The position numbers and the translations under genes were made by a program. This document shows positions 22,715-33,267 of a DNA stretch of 64,000 nt, one piece after another (position 1 is the first letter of the stretch; every line of letters starts with the position of its first letter). The DNA is from Malus domestica (lineage: Eukaryota > Streptophyta > Magnoliopsida > Rosales > Rosaceae). Location: NCBI RefSeq assembly GCF_042453785.1, contig NC_091667.1, positions 20,387,501-20,451,500 of the forward strand. Reading direction: 5' to 3'. The notes under the pieces are model-generated. The model made no database searches and was not told where the DNA came from. It was given only the letters and a program-made list of their open reading frames with translations.

Positions 22715-24241
22715 TGCTCCTTATGTTTGACCTTCTCTGTGTTGGAAAATATTCATACGCTTGAGAGGAAAATGTGTTTTGCTTTCAAATATTTATAAAG
22801 CTTATATATATATATATATATATGCTGGTGGTACACATTCTTGTCGATCTTAAAAAAAAAAAATTCCAATATCTTCATAATGGTATTGTTGAAACTTGAA
22901 ATATCGACGTGTATTATTTATCAATACTGTTTTTAACTTCTTTTAGTAGGATTCAATTTGAAACCTTTTTTTTTAAGAAAAGCAATAAGCAATACCTGGT
23001 TTAGTCGGGTGACTTCACCTTCTGCACCCAAACTTGAGATTAATGAATTTAATGTCGTTATCTGTTAAAAAAAAATAGTATAAGATGAAGGGTTGAAAAT
23101 TAATAATTTTTTTAAGGAGTGTAATTTAGGTATATATGGAGTTTATCTTCAAGGACTTCGAATCAACTTAAGCATAAATCATAATATTAGGTTATTACTC
23201 ATGTATCGTGAGACCAACTATTTTATCCATAATTTTCAACAAAAAGAAGAGAAAATAGCACTTTCAACCTTTCATTAATTTATCTAGAACTTAACCATAA
23301 AATTTTTTACGACACATTTTTTAATAAAATATTGTCATCTAGTCAAACTCCACAAGCACTTTGTACTTATATACTGAGTTGTACATAAAGAAAATGTGAC
23401 GGAATATTTGGTTTAAGTCAATCAACGGAGGCCTGCAGAAAGATCACAAAAATCTTTCTACTGGTGATCACAAAGCATTGCAACGTTACCACTTCTCTAG
23501 AAAATTCCAATACGAGCACATTATCCACAAGAAAATAATAACAAAGTCTGATTGTATATTAATTATTATCCTGTGACAGCAGTATTTGCAACTTTTAAAA
23601 TGACACAACACAATTAACTACCATAAAAATAGTTTATTAGCCTTCACCTGTATGGATTATGGAGGTATCTGGATTTGATAATCGAAAATTAGGCATCTGC
23701 AGACCGCATCTTGATAATTAAAATGCGTTTAGAAAAGGTAGATCTCTTATTATATTAATTTCATGAAATTGACAATCATGCATACCACAAGCTTCACGTT
23801 CTAAAGTTGATCATTTTGCTAGTGTGATTCCTTGAAAGTTGAAACTCATCCATACGGACTTTTGCTAGACATTGCCCAACTTTGATTAAATTTTAAGATG
23901 GGCTTTGAACAATATTTAAGCTAAGTTTTTGGGCTTCCATTTGATCTTTGGGTGAGCTTGTAATTAACTTTCAATCTACATAAAGAGAGAAAAATAAATC
24001 CATAAGAATCATATGACTGTAGGTTAAATCTAAACACTGTAAATAGTAGTGACGGATTCAAGAATTTTGCTTGTGGGAGACAAGATGAAGCATGCATGCC
24101 ACTTGTTACTTGTTTCCCTTGTTCGTCTCCATCTTTTTTAAGTATTTTGTCGAGCACCTATCCTTGTAGCTGCCTTGCTCAAGAACATAAAAAATCCGAA
24201 TATTTCGTGTGAGGTAGTAATGTCAAACTGGGGACAATATT
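22388..24241. other. AT-rich spacer with microsatellites
   Basis: A (GA)n run lies at 22672-22711 and a (TA)n run at 22804-22823. No gene or larger repeat recognised. Confidence 0.6.
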
Positions 24242-24246
24242 GTTCT

Positions 24247-24762
24247 TGTTGATGCACAAAATCAGTGAGGACTTTGGTACAACAGAAAGTGTCAAGTTTG
24301 TGACCTTCACTAGATTGCTTTGGTCACTAGTGTGGATAAGTATGTAAATGGATAGAGACAGGGAAGCAAACACAAGATGTACGTGGTTCACCCAGATTGG
24401 CTACGTCCACGGAGTAGAAGAGTTCTCATTAATTGTGAAGGGTTTACACAAGTACATCGGTTCAAGCTCTCCTTTAGTAAGTACTAGTGAATGATTTAGT
24501 ACAAATGACATTAGGGATTATTGTGGGAGAATGATCTCCTTTTATAGAAGAGAGTTTCTAGCTTTGCTCTGGCCTTGACACGTGTCATGATGTGATTAGC
24601 CTTTGATGTTGACACGTGTCATCCTGTGATTGGCCTCTTGGTGTTGACATGTGTTGCGCTGTGATTTGCCTCCTGGTTGGAGGGAAACTCTTCTGGGTCC
24701 TTGACGGTATAATGTTGACCGATGCTTGGTAGTTTCGGGATTGGTCAAGTATGATACAAATA
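24247..24762 (-). repeat. 3' LTR of G2
   Basis: 516 bases. In window orientation it runs TGTTGATGCAC...GATACAAATA. Both G2 LTRs end in TA where other family members have CA, so this difference was likely present in the source copy. Confidence 0.93.
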
Positions 24763-26085
24763 GTGCTCCCCTATGTTCCCGAGTGAGGAAAGCTCATCGG
24801 TTGGGGACTTGCAAGATCCAAGCCGCTGAGTAATCACGAAACTTCTAAGTACTGAAGTGTGGTATCATTTTCACTTGCCTTATCTATCTCATAAGTAGAT
24901 GTGGCATCTTTTTTGGAAGTACTTTTCCTCCATCCAGGGGTGGTATCTTTAACTGATAGAGATGCACAAGGTAATGTATCAATTTCACTTGAAGCTTACT
25001 TGTAGTTTCAGGCTTGGTCAAGTGCGATATAAACCCTATAGTAGAAGTCCCCCAAGTCTCTAAGCTAGGAGATCTGCCGAAAGAGGTGATAGACAAAGTA
25101 AGCAATCAGAGTTCCAAGCAGTCAGTCTTAGATTGAAAGTTTGATATCGTGTTCCGGCTGATTGTTCTCATTCTCCTTGTTTTGTAGACATCAACAAGGA
25201 CAAAGAAAAGGACATGGAGAGGAGATGATATGAGATACTTTTGCTTTTGAAGAAGTATCTTTCTACATGCTTATTCTTGAACTGGGCTGGAGGGTTTTCT
25301 GGTTTCCTCTAGAGTATAATGCCGACTCAAGAATTTGAGGGTCAAAACCAGTCCATCAAATTAAGAGTGCATTCGACCTTTAAGATATGAGATACTTTTG
25401 CTATTGACAAAGTAATAGATGAATCGGCAAGTGTTCTGTTGCGCTTGTCTCCACATGCTTCCTTGTATCCTTCTCACTTGCCCTATTTGTTCCTTAGGCA
25501 AATGTGGTATCTTTTCTGGAAGCATAAGATGTTGAAGATGAGTACTCGAAAGCAATAACATGTAAGTAATCAGGCAAGGAGTTGCAGGCAGTCAGTTCCT
25601 AACTGGAAGCTTGATTCCAAGTGCTGACTGATTACTCTATTTCTCCTTATCTTGCAGGTAAGAACAAGGGTAAAGGAAAAGACGGGGGAAAAAGCATGAT
25701 ATGGGATACTCTTGCTTTTAACCCTGATGATATGAGATACTTTTTCTTTGGTGTGGCTTGTTTGCAGAGGTATTATCGGGGGGAAAAGAAGCTGAGTATT
25801 TCGAGAGACTCTGCTGAGAGTACCCTATAGGATATGAAGACAAGTTGAGCATTTTTTCATTTGCAGGTTTGCCTGGCTATGGAGGATGAAGGTCGACATA
25901 TATAGGAATTGTCCTAACAGCGAGTAGTAACACTGTTCCTTTACCCTTCTCAGTCATAGCAATGTAATGGGAGCTGTAAGATTCACGTGTTTTAACTTTG
26001 TCAGAGCACTTTGAAAAAGTGGTCTGTGGTATCTGGAAAGCTGATGTTGCGTGTGAAGATTGTAGACAAGCTTTATCCAAGGAAA
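24763..26085 (-). other. Distal 3' untranslated zone of G2
   Basis: Non-coding retrotransposon sequence between the 63-bp array and the 3' LTR. A phrase with CCCGAGTGAGGAAA occurs at about 24780 and again near 26635, so this zone is itself internally duplicated. Confidence 0.6.
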
Positions 26086-26403
26086 TCTGGCTCTTGAAGT
26101 TCGGAAAGCGGTGCCTCTTCGGTTTTCAAACAAGCAATCATGTTGGGGATCTGGCTCTCGAGATTCGGAGAATGGTGCCTCTTCAATTTTTGAGAAAGCA
26201 ATCATGTTGGGAGTCTGGCTTTCAAGATTTGGAGAGCGGTGCCTATTCAATTTTTGAGAAAGCAATCATGTTGGGAGTCTCGTTTTCGAGATTCAGAAAG
26301 CGGCGCCTCTTCGATTTTTGAGAAAACAATCCTGATGGGAGTCTGGCTCTCGAGATTCGGATAGTGGTGCCTCTTCGATTTTTGAGCAAGTAATCCTGTT
26401 GGG
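26086..26403 (-). repeat. Tandem array of ~63-bp units (G2 3' zone)
   Basis: Five consecutive units share GAGTCTGGCTCTCGAGATTC, GGTGCCTCTTCGATTTTTGA and CAATCATGTTGG. Units begin near 26086, 26149, 26211, 26275 and 26338. No equivalent was seen in the G3 copy. Confidence 0.85.
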
Positions 26404-26994
26404 AGTGTTTTCTCGCATGTGAGTAAAGGTTGGGCATTTTTGCCAGTCTGCCTTGCCACGGAGCACAAAGGTTGACACACATAGGGACTTTCCAGTTATC
26501 AAGCAGTGGTGCTATTCTTTTACCCTTGCGGGTAATAGTAGGGTAGCTGGACCTTCAAAATTTATGTGTCTAAACTTTGTCAAAGATCTTTGGTTAAGTG
26601 AAGCATGTAGGTTGAGGTAATGCTCCTTAATTTCCCGAGTGAGGAAAACTTCTCGGTTGGAGACTTGAAAAATCCAAGTCACTGAGTAGTTGTGAAACTT
26701 CCAAGTACCGAGGTGTAGTAGCATATGGTAGGAGTCCCCCAAGTCTCCTGTCGAGGGAGTTGACGAAGGAGGTGTCTTGGTAGTAGCCAAGTTTCCAAAG
26801 TAACAAAACTTCACCATTTTCCTTTCTAAGTGGTAGCTCAAAACTCCTTTTTCATCTACATTTGTTATGAAAGTTATTAGGCCCAAAGCAGGGGAGGCCT
26901 AGGCTTTCCTTTCTTTTTTATTTATTTTTTTGAAATTTCAAAATTTTGATTTTGATTTTTTTTTTCGAATTTTCGAATATATATTTGAAACTTT

Positions 26995-27365
26995 ATAGGT
27001 GAAGCTTTGGTGTTGAAGCTTTTGTAGGTGAAGCTTTGGAGTTGAAGCTTTGTAGGTGAACCTTTTGTGTTGAAGCTTTTGTAGGTGAAGCTTTGTAGGT
27101 GAAGCTTTGAGGTTGAAGCTTTGTAGGTGAAGCTTTGAAGTTGAAGCGTTTGTGTTGAAGCTTTGTAGGTGAAGCTTTAGAGTTGAAGCTTTTGTAGGTG
27201 AAGCTTTGGAGTTGAAGCTTTGTAGGTGAAGCTTTGATGTTGAAGCTTTGTAGGTGAAGCTTTGTAGGTGAAGCTTTGGTGTTGAAGCTTTTGTAGGTAA
27301 AGCTTTGGAGTTGAAGCTTTGTAGGTGAAGCTTTGATGTTGAAGCTTTGTAGGTGAAGCTTTGTT
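26995..27365 (-). repeat. Short-unit minisatellite (GAAGCTTTGTAGGT type)
   Basis: About 25 units of 13-16 bases, alternating GAAGCTTTGTAGGT and GAAGCTTTGGAGTT variants. Each has an AAGCTT palindrome. The same array type is found inverted in G3 at 51830-52500. Confidence 0.9.
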
Positions 27366-28190
27366 GACACCATAAATTGATTTTGCTTCACACTATCTTG
27401 ATCAAGAGTGTGTGAAGCTTTTGGCATTTGTAGTTGCCCTCCATTTGTTGAAGCTTTTGTTGGTGAAGCTTTTGTGGTGAAGCTTTTGTTGGGTACCATA
27501 AATTGATTTTGCTTCACACTATCTTGATCAAGAGTGTGTGAAGCTTTTAGCATTTGTACTTGCCCTCCATTTGTTGAAGTTTTTGTGGTGAAGCTTTTGT
27601 GTTGAAGCTTTGTAAGTGAAGCTTTGAGATTGAAGCTTTGTTGGGTACCATGAATTGATTTTGCTTCACACTATCTTGATCAAGAGTGTGTGAAGCTTTT
27701 GAGAATTGTAGTTGCCCTCTATTTGTTGAAGCTTTTGTGGTGAAGCTTTGTAGGTGAAGTTTTGAGGTTGAAGCTTTGTTGGGTACCATGAATTGATTTT
27801 GCTTTACACTATCTTGATCTAAAGTGTGTGAAGCTTTTGAGAATTGTAGTTGCCTTCCATTTGTTGAAGCTTTTGTGGTGAAGCTTTGTTGGGTACCATG
27901 AATTGATTTTGCTTCACACTATCTTGATCAACAGTGTGTGAAGCTATTGAGAATTGTAGTTGCCCTCCATTTGTTGAAGTTGTTGAATTTCCCAATTTCC
28001 TTTTTTTTTTTTTTTTTTGGGAAAACTAGAAATTTGAAAATGTGGGAGAGACAATATATACAAATTTTACTTCCACAATGTTGAGCAAGAAATTGTGATG
28101 CAAGCCACACCTTGTAGTAGTCGAAGGTTTGGATGAACCATATAAATTGAATTTGCTTCGAACAGTCTTGATCAAGAGTGTGTGAAGCTT
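27366..28190 (-). repeat. Higher-order repeat with TTGATCAA palindromes (G2)
   Basis: Units of roughly 110-150 bases each have TACCATGAATTGATTTTGC, then an imperfect palindrome CTTCACACTATCTTGATC followed by AAGAGTGTGTGAAG, then TGCCCTCCATTTGTTG and a few short AAGCTT units. Palindromes are centred in 27386-27417, 27512-27543, 27664-27695, 27802-27833, 27912-27943 and 28156-28187. Confidence 0.88.
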
Positions 28191-28429
28191 TCTACGAGTT
28201 GTAGTGTTCGCATTGTTACAGAGGAGAAATGTCTGAAGTAGATGCAAGAAGGTTGAAGAGTTTGATCTTCGTATAACATGCACTGAAGCCGTTGTTAGCT
28301 TGCAATAAGACTTTGTTGGTGACTATAACTCTTGTTAGGCATGAGTGTTCCCCTAGTTGAGTTAACTTGAGGGTTTTTTATTATTTGTGAATGCTAAGAG
28401 TTCACATGTACAAGTTGTACCACTCGTCT

Positions 28430-28680
28430 TCTGGTTGGTGGAATGAATGGTAAGTTTCTTTCATCACTTGGTTAGTGGTATGAAGGTGAGTTCCGTCATC
28501 ACCTTTCATCACATTTCATCACCTGGTTGGTGGCACGAAGGTGAGTTCCTTCTTCACCTGGTTGGTGATAAGAGTGGCAAGTTGCCAAATAATATTAGAG
28601 TACGGGTTGTACATTTCATCACCCAGATGGTGGTACGAAGGTGAGTTCTTTCATCACCTAGTTGGTGAGAATAAGGGCAA
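28430..28680 (-). repeat. CACCTGGTTGGTG-type repeats (G2)
   Basis: Repeated phrases such as ATCACCTGGTTGGTG and GAAGGTGAGTTCC recur about every 50-60 bases. They correspond to G3 50405-50720 in the opposite orientation. Confidence 0.8.
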
Positions 28681-28868
28681 GGTGTCGAGGCATATTGTAG
28701 CAAGTGCCGAATGACACAAAGTATGCTGAACCCTTTTGAAGCACAGTTGGCTTATGTATGGATGTGTTGGAATGTATGATGTTTATGTATGAATGTGTTG
28801 GAATGTATGATGTTTATGTTGATTGACATGAGTGATGCTTATGAATGTTTTTCTATGAATGAAGGGAT

Positions 28869-29209
28869 CTATGCTTTCGATATGTGAACCATGTTGGTTG
28901 TAACACTTAGTATCACATACTTTGTGTCAAAGTACGCATGTTGAAGCTCTGAGTTTGAGTATAGAGGTAGGTCAGCGTAAACTAAGTGTTCCAGTGCTAG
29001 GAATGCAAAAGACTCAGAAGAAGTTTTCTGAATTCCCTCTTCTTTAAATATTTTCCGAATGGCTTGTGTGACAAAAGATCTCAAGCGGTTGAAGGTCAAA
29101 ACATTTGTAATGTGTTTGCCTTCTTATAATAGCATTTCCTTAAGTACCTAGTCCTCCACTTTGAAAGAGTAAGGCTTGGCCCCATAGTCATAATAGTCGA
29201 CAGTACGTT
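28869..29209 (-). pseudogene. Integrase C-terminal stub of G2
   Basis: The minus strand reads YYDYGAKPYSFKVED at about 29200-29156, the counterpart of YYDSRVKPCSFKVGD at the end of G1 integrase. It is joined directly to the gag tail (YQDNQG). All of protease, RT, RNase H and the rest of integrase is missing between them. The remaining sequence to 28869 is non-coding leader of the 3' zone. Confidence 0.75.
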
Positions 29210-32200
29210 CACCCCTGGTTGTCTTGATACGAACTTTTATCCCTCTTGTTGTAATGGGCTTGCTGAGAGTAAAAATTCTTCCTCTTACCAAGAGACAAAT
29301 ACGTTTGGTGACTTAGCGAGTAGCTAAATGAGGCAGGAGATGATGTAATGGGTGTTTGAATGACCAAGTTCTCCTCACTTAGTAGAACTTGACTTCCACT
29401 TCCCACTTGTTGATAGGGGTTAACCATATGGGGGTTCCCTTGGTATGTCCTTGCTTCGGTGAATGCGTGGTTGTAAGCTTGTGCCATCACCTCAGAGTAA
29501 GTCTTCCAAGTGTTGGCATTGATTATGTACTTGAAGAAACAATCACGCAGGCCTGCCGTGAAGTCTTTGAGAGCGGTCTTGTCATCTGCCTTGGTGCAGC
29601 GAGAATACTCATGGCTGAAGCAACCGGCATACTCTCTTAGCGACTCGTCCGACTTCTAGCGAATAGTGTATAAGTCATCTGCAGAATGTAAGCAACCGGT
29701 CTGGAAGATGTGTTGAGAGACAAAAAGTTTCCTTAGTTTCTCAAATGAGTCTACTATCTTGAGTGGAAGACGACAATAACAATTTAGAGCTCCACCAGAG
29801 AGGGTGGAAGGGAAGAGAAGACATCACTCTTCGTTGGTGTGCATCTGATATGCCATGGTGGACTAAAAAAGGTTAAGGTGTTCAATCGGGTCCTCCCTTT
29901 CAGTATAGAGTTGTAAACCAAGCTTTTGTTTTGTCTTCGCTTAAAGGGAGGTGTCGAGGATCCTCCTTGTGAGAGGGCCAGGCTTGGGTTGGCTCCAGTC
30001 AGGTATCTCAGTGTGAGGACCTGTATTTTCAAAAATAATCATATATAATTATGTGTTGTGTATACTTATTAATTTAAAAAAAAAATTTGTATTACTTCTT
30101 ATTTAATTGTTAATTCCTTTATTTCATTTTTCCATACTCTAATTTACTGTTATTTTGAACCAAATAAGTTCAGTACACCATTACGGTAGTATTTGAACTA
30201 TATATTCATATTATTCATCTTCTTTCCTTTTACATTATTTTATTAAGCTGTTTGTTCTATTCTAATTGGACCAAAACCATAGCCAATTAAAGGGCTTTTA
30301 CATCATTCCTATCGATAGCTTTGAGGCGGTGTAAGTTTGCTTGGTCTGATCTCACCTTCCTCTGTGCCGACTTCCTTCTCCTATAAATAGAATGTTATTG
30401 CTTCGGTTTTCTTCGCTGGCGAGATGAAACGTTTTCTATCGGGGTCTACTCTCTCTCAGGTTTAAAGAGTTTTCCTTTCTAGGTTTTCCTCTTAGTTATT
30501 TGTCTCATATCACTGTATGTTATTAATAAATTATAAATGTTTGTATCTAAACCAAAAAGGGGCTGCTGGGCATCGTTATGCGTATGTATTTGAATTCGTT
30601 CATACTGCTGATTTAGTTTTATAGAAAAGTCTTTCTATTCATATTGTTCTTTAGTGATAGCCTTTTATGTTCTGTATTTCGCATGTTACATAACAATACC
30701 ATATTCATTCCTATTCTTGGAAAGGCACTTAACTTTAGGAGACTTGGATGCTGCTCTATTGCAAAGAGAAGAGTCGAAGCATGTACTGCATATATATGTA
30801 TATGTATGGATGCATGTCTGTTGTTAAATGAATAAGCATGTTGGTAAATGGTTTTATGTAGTTTAATTTATACATATTACTTGAATGGTTTAGAAGGCAA
30901 AAGACTTTTGAATAAGCACTATACATGTTTGCTATATAAGAAACTATTTTGTACAGCATTATAGTCAACCAAATGACTTTTGAATTGAGTACCGTGGAAC
31001 TGATGAGTTTTAAGTGTGTTGATTAGTATTAAAGTTCACATAAGGCATTTGGTAATTTTCTTATACTTGTGAATAGGAGCTTATCACAGTTGTGGTTTCT
31101 TGTGTTAATATATCGGAGCAATGCTTTGGAATCCAGGTAGGGGAAATACGGCAGACCTTTACGGAGATTGGCTTTATTAAATTTTGTGAAGCATTATATT
31201 ATTATTGTTATTGATCTTGTTGGTTGATTAATGTGATCTGGTTTATTAATTGGACAAATACTGCTCTTGCGTGTTTACTTGTTATTGGTTATGGAATTAT
31301 TGGTGAAATGCTATTCGCTGAGAATATGTTGTGGTACATGTGAACGATGAAATGAGATTATTTGTGCATTACTCATGTATGATAATAGTTGGAAGTTCGG
31401 TGTTGAGAAAGGAACTGGAAATGAGGGTAGTTGGAAAGAATCTTTTGTGTAGTTGAGCCAAACTCTTAGCAGGTACCAGGTCTCAGGTGAGCCCACAGTG
31501 CACAGATTCTTTAAGGGTAATTCGGGACTGGCGACGTAGAGTTTGAGCAAGATGACTAACAAAAGGGGAAATTGGGATGATTGAGTTACAGGGGGTTAAT
31601 TTGTATATTAAAACATTCGAACCACCACTGCAGAGGTAAAATGCACGGTATGGGACGTGCAGGTCCACGTGTTTTATTACATGAATTAACGGGTAGAGAT
31701 GAAGAGTATTGTATCGCACTCATGCATTGTTGATGATAATAATTTGGTACTTGATTACATGATTTTATGACACTTAATTTAATATTGTCAATTTACTGTG
31801 ATAAGGTTATGTCCCTACTGAGCTGTTGAAGCTCACCCCTCTATTGTTATGCAGGTTTACGAACTAAACAATCTAAGAGGGTAGACGGGATGAGATCGGA
31901 TTAAGTGTGAGGATAGAATTTTGTATTTCTTTATTTTAGCATTGTAAAGAATTATTGAGTTATTTTAAATAAGAAGAATTTTATTTTTCACTCCGTTATT
32001 TCAGTTTTATTTTAATTAGTTAGCTTTTATCTCACGTTTCGGATTCGGAGTTATTTTTCCTATTGACCCCGGGACCGGGGCGTGACACTCAGCCTGATGT
32101 TCAGCCTTCAACTTGTTTACTTCCTCAAGGAGTTGTAGGACAAGGGGGTCCTGAGTGGAGTCATGTCACACTGGAATTTTCTTTCGTAAGTCTCCATCGC

Positions 32201-32894
32201 CTCTTGGAAGTAGGAAAGTTTGAGTAAGAGCGTGTGATTTTTCCTTGGACTCGTTGTACTGACTTCTAGGGTGAGTCTGTTGGAATACCTCCGAGTCCCA
32301 TGTAGCTTCATGTTCTTCTGGGACCTGTCGTTCATTCCCTAGATAGGCAGCTGGCCTGGGTCGTGGGAAGGGACCGAGTCTTTCAGAAACCATTGGGTCA
32401 TTGATCTTCGAGTTTATGTGGATGAGATTCTCTCGACGTTGCTTTAGGAAGTCTCGGCAGTCACGATAAACAGCTTTCGATCCTTCCAACCCTTCTGCAA
32501 GGAGGTGTCTTCCTCCACTTCTCCTGCTTCGGGTAACTGGGTTAAGAGAAGTCTTATGTTGATCAATGTTTTGATGATTAGCTCGCTTCTCATCAAAGAT
32601 ACCCATGTCGAATGATGGTGACCCTCCGTGTTGGGGGGCACCCATATGATGGTTAATGTCCACAGGGGCAAAAAGCTCGCATGTTTGAGTACGCCTAGTT
32701 TCATGAAACATCTCGAAGAGTTTCTCATACTGTTCTTGGAAGATCTCATTCTTTATTGCTATCTTGTTGTTCTAAGCCTCCAGCTCCTCGACTTTAGCTT
32801 GAAGAGCAAGCTTCTTTCGTTCCTTCTTTTGCAGCCTCACACAAGGCGCAAGGGGGGTATCGTTCTGTGTGCTATGGCTTCCTTCACTCCCCAT
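29210..32894 (-). pseudogene. G2 gag, interrupted and broken
   Basis: The gag start ATG is at 32894-32892. The coiled-coil and SFDMGI...NHQNIDQH segment runs 32750-32170, is interrupted at 32088 by the solo LTR, and resumes at 30011 with the gag core to 29210. Stops and frame changes are present on both sides. Confidence 0.85.
30012..32087 (+). mobile_element. Solo LTR of a large-LTR retrotransposon
   Basis: 2076 bases, starting TGTGAGGACC and ending GGGGCGTGACA, flanked by perfect 5-bp duplications CTCAG (30007-30011 and 32088-32092). Removing it restores the gag reading seen in G1 and G3 (GTATCTCAGCCTGATG). A TATAAATA lies at 30382-30389. No internal region is left, so this is a solo LTR from recombination between two LTRs. 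Confidence 0.92.
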
Positions 32895-32980
32895 GTTAGA
32901 GAGGGATGCCTGGTCAAAAGAGAGTGTATGAATGATGGAAACCAACTTGACAAAGCTGAAGAGAGTAGGAATAAGTCAGA

Positions 32981-33000
32981 TTCCCACAGATGGCGCCAAA
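32981..33000 (-). other. Primer-binding site of G2
   Basis: Minus strand TGGCGCCATCTGTGGGAA, directly inside the 5' LTR. It differs from the family consensus by one G-to-A change. Confidence 0.75.
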
Positions 33001-33267
33001 TGTTGATGCACAAAATCAATGAGGACTTTGGTACAACAGAAAGTGTCAAGTTTGTGACCTTCGCTAGATTGCTTCGGTCACTAGTGTGGATAAGTATGTA
33101 AATGGATAGAGATAGGGAAGCAAAGAAAAGATGTACGTGGTTCACCCAGATTGGCTACGTCCACGGAGTAGAAAAGTTCTCATTAATTGTGAAGGGTTTA
33201 CACAAGTACATAGGTTCATGCTCTCCTATAGTGAGTACTAGTGAATGATTTAGTACAAATGACATTA

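Noticed and set aside
26993..27789. 186- and 80-codon minus frames with KASPTKL repeats
   Set aside because: A tandem array with units that often keep frame gives a long repetitive open reading frame. There is no start context or domain.
26086..28680. Regularly spaced repeats that could suggest a CRISPR array
   Set aside because: Units are contiguous or vary in length, there are no unique spacers, and the setting is a plant retrotransposon.
30644..31719. Short frames between 30.6 and 31.7 kb
   Set aside because: All lie in the 2.1-kb solo LTR, which is non-coding.
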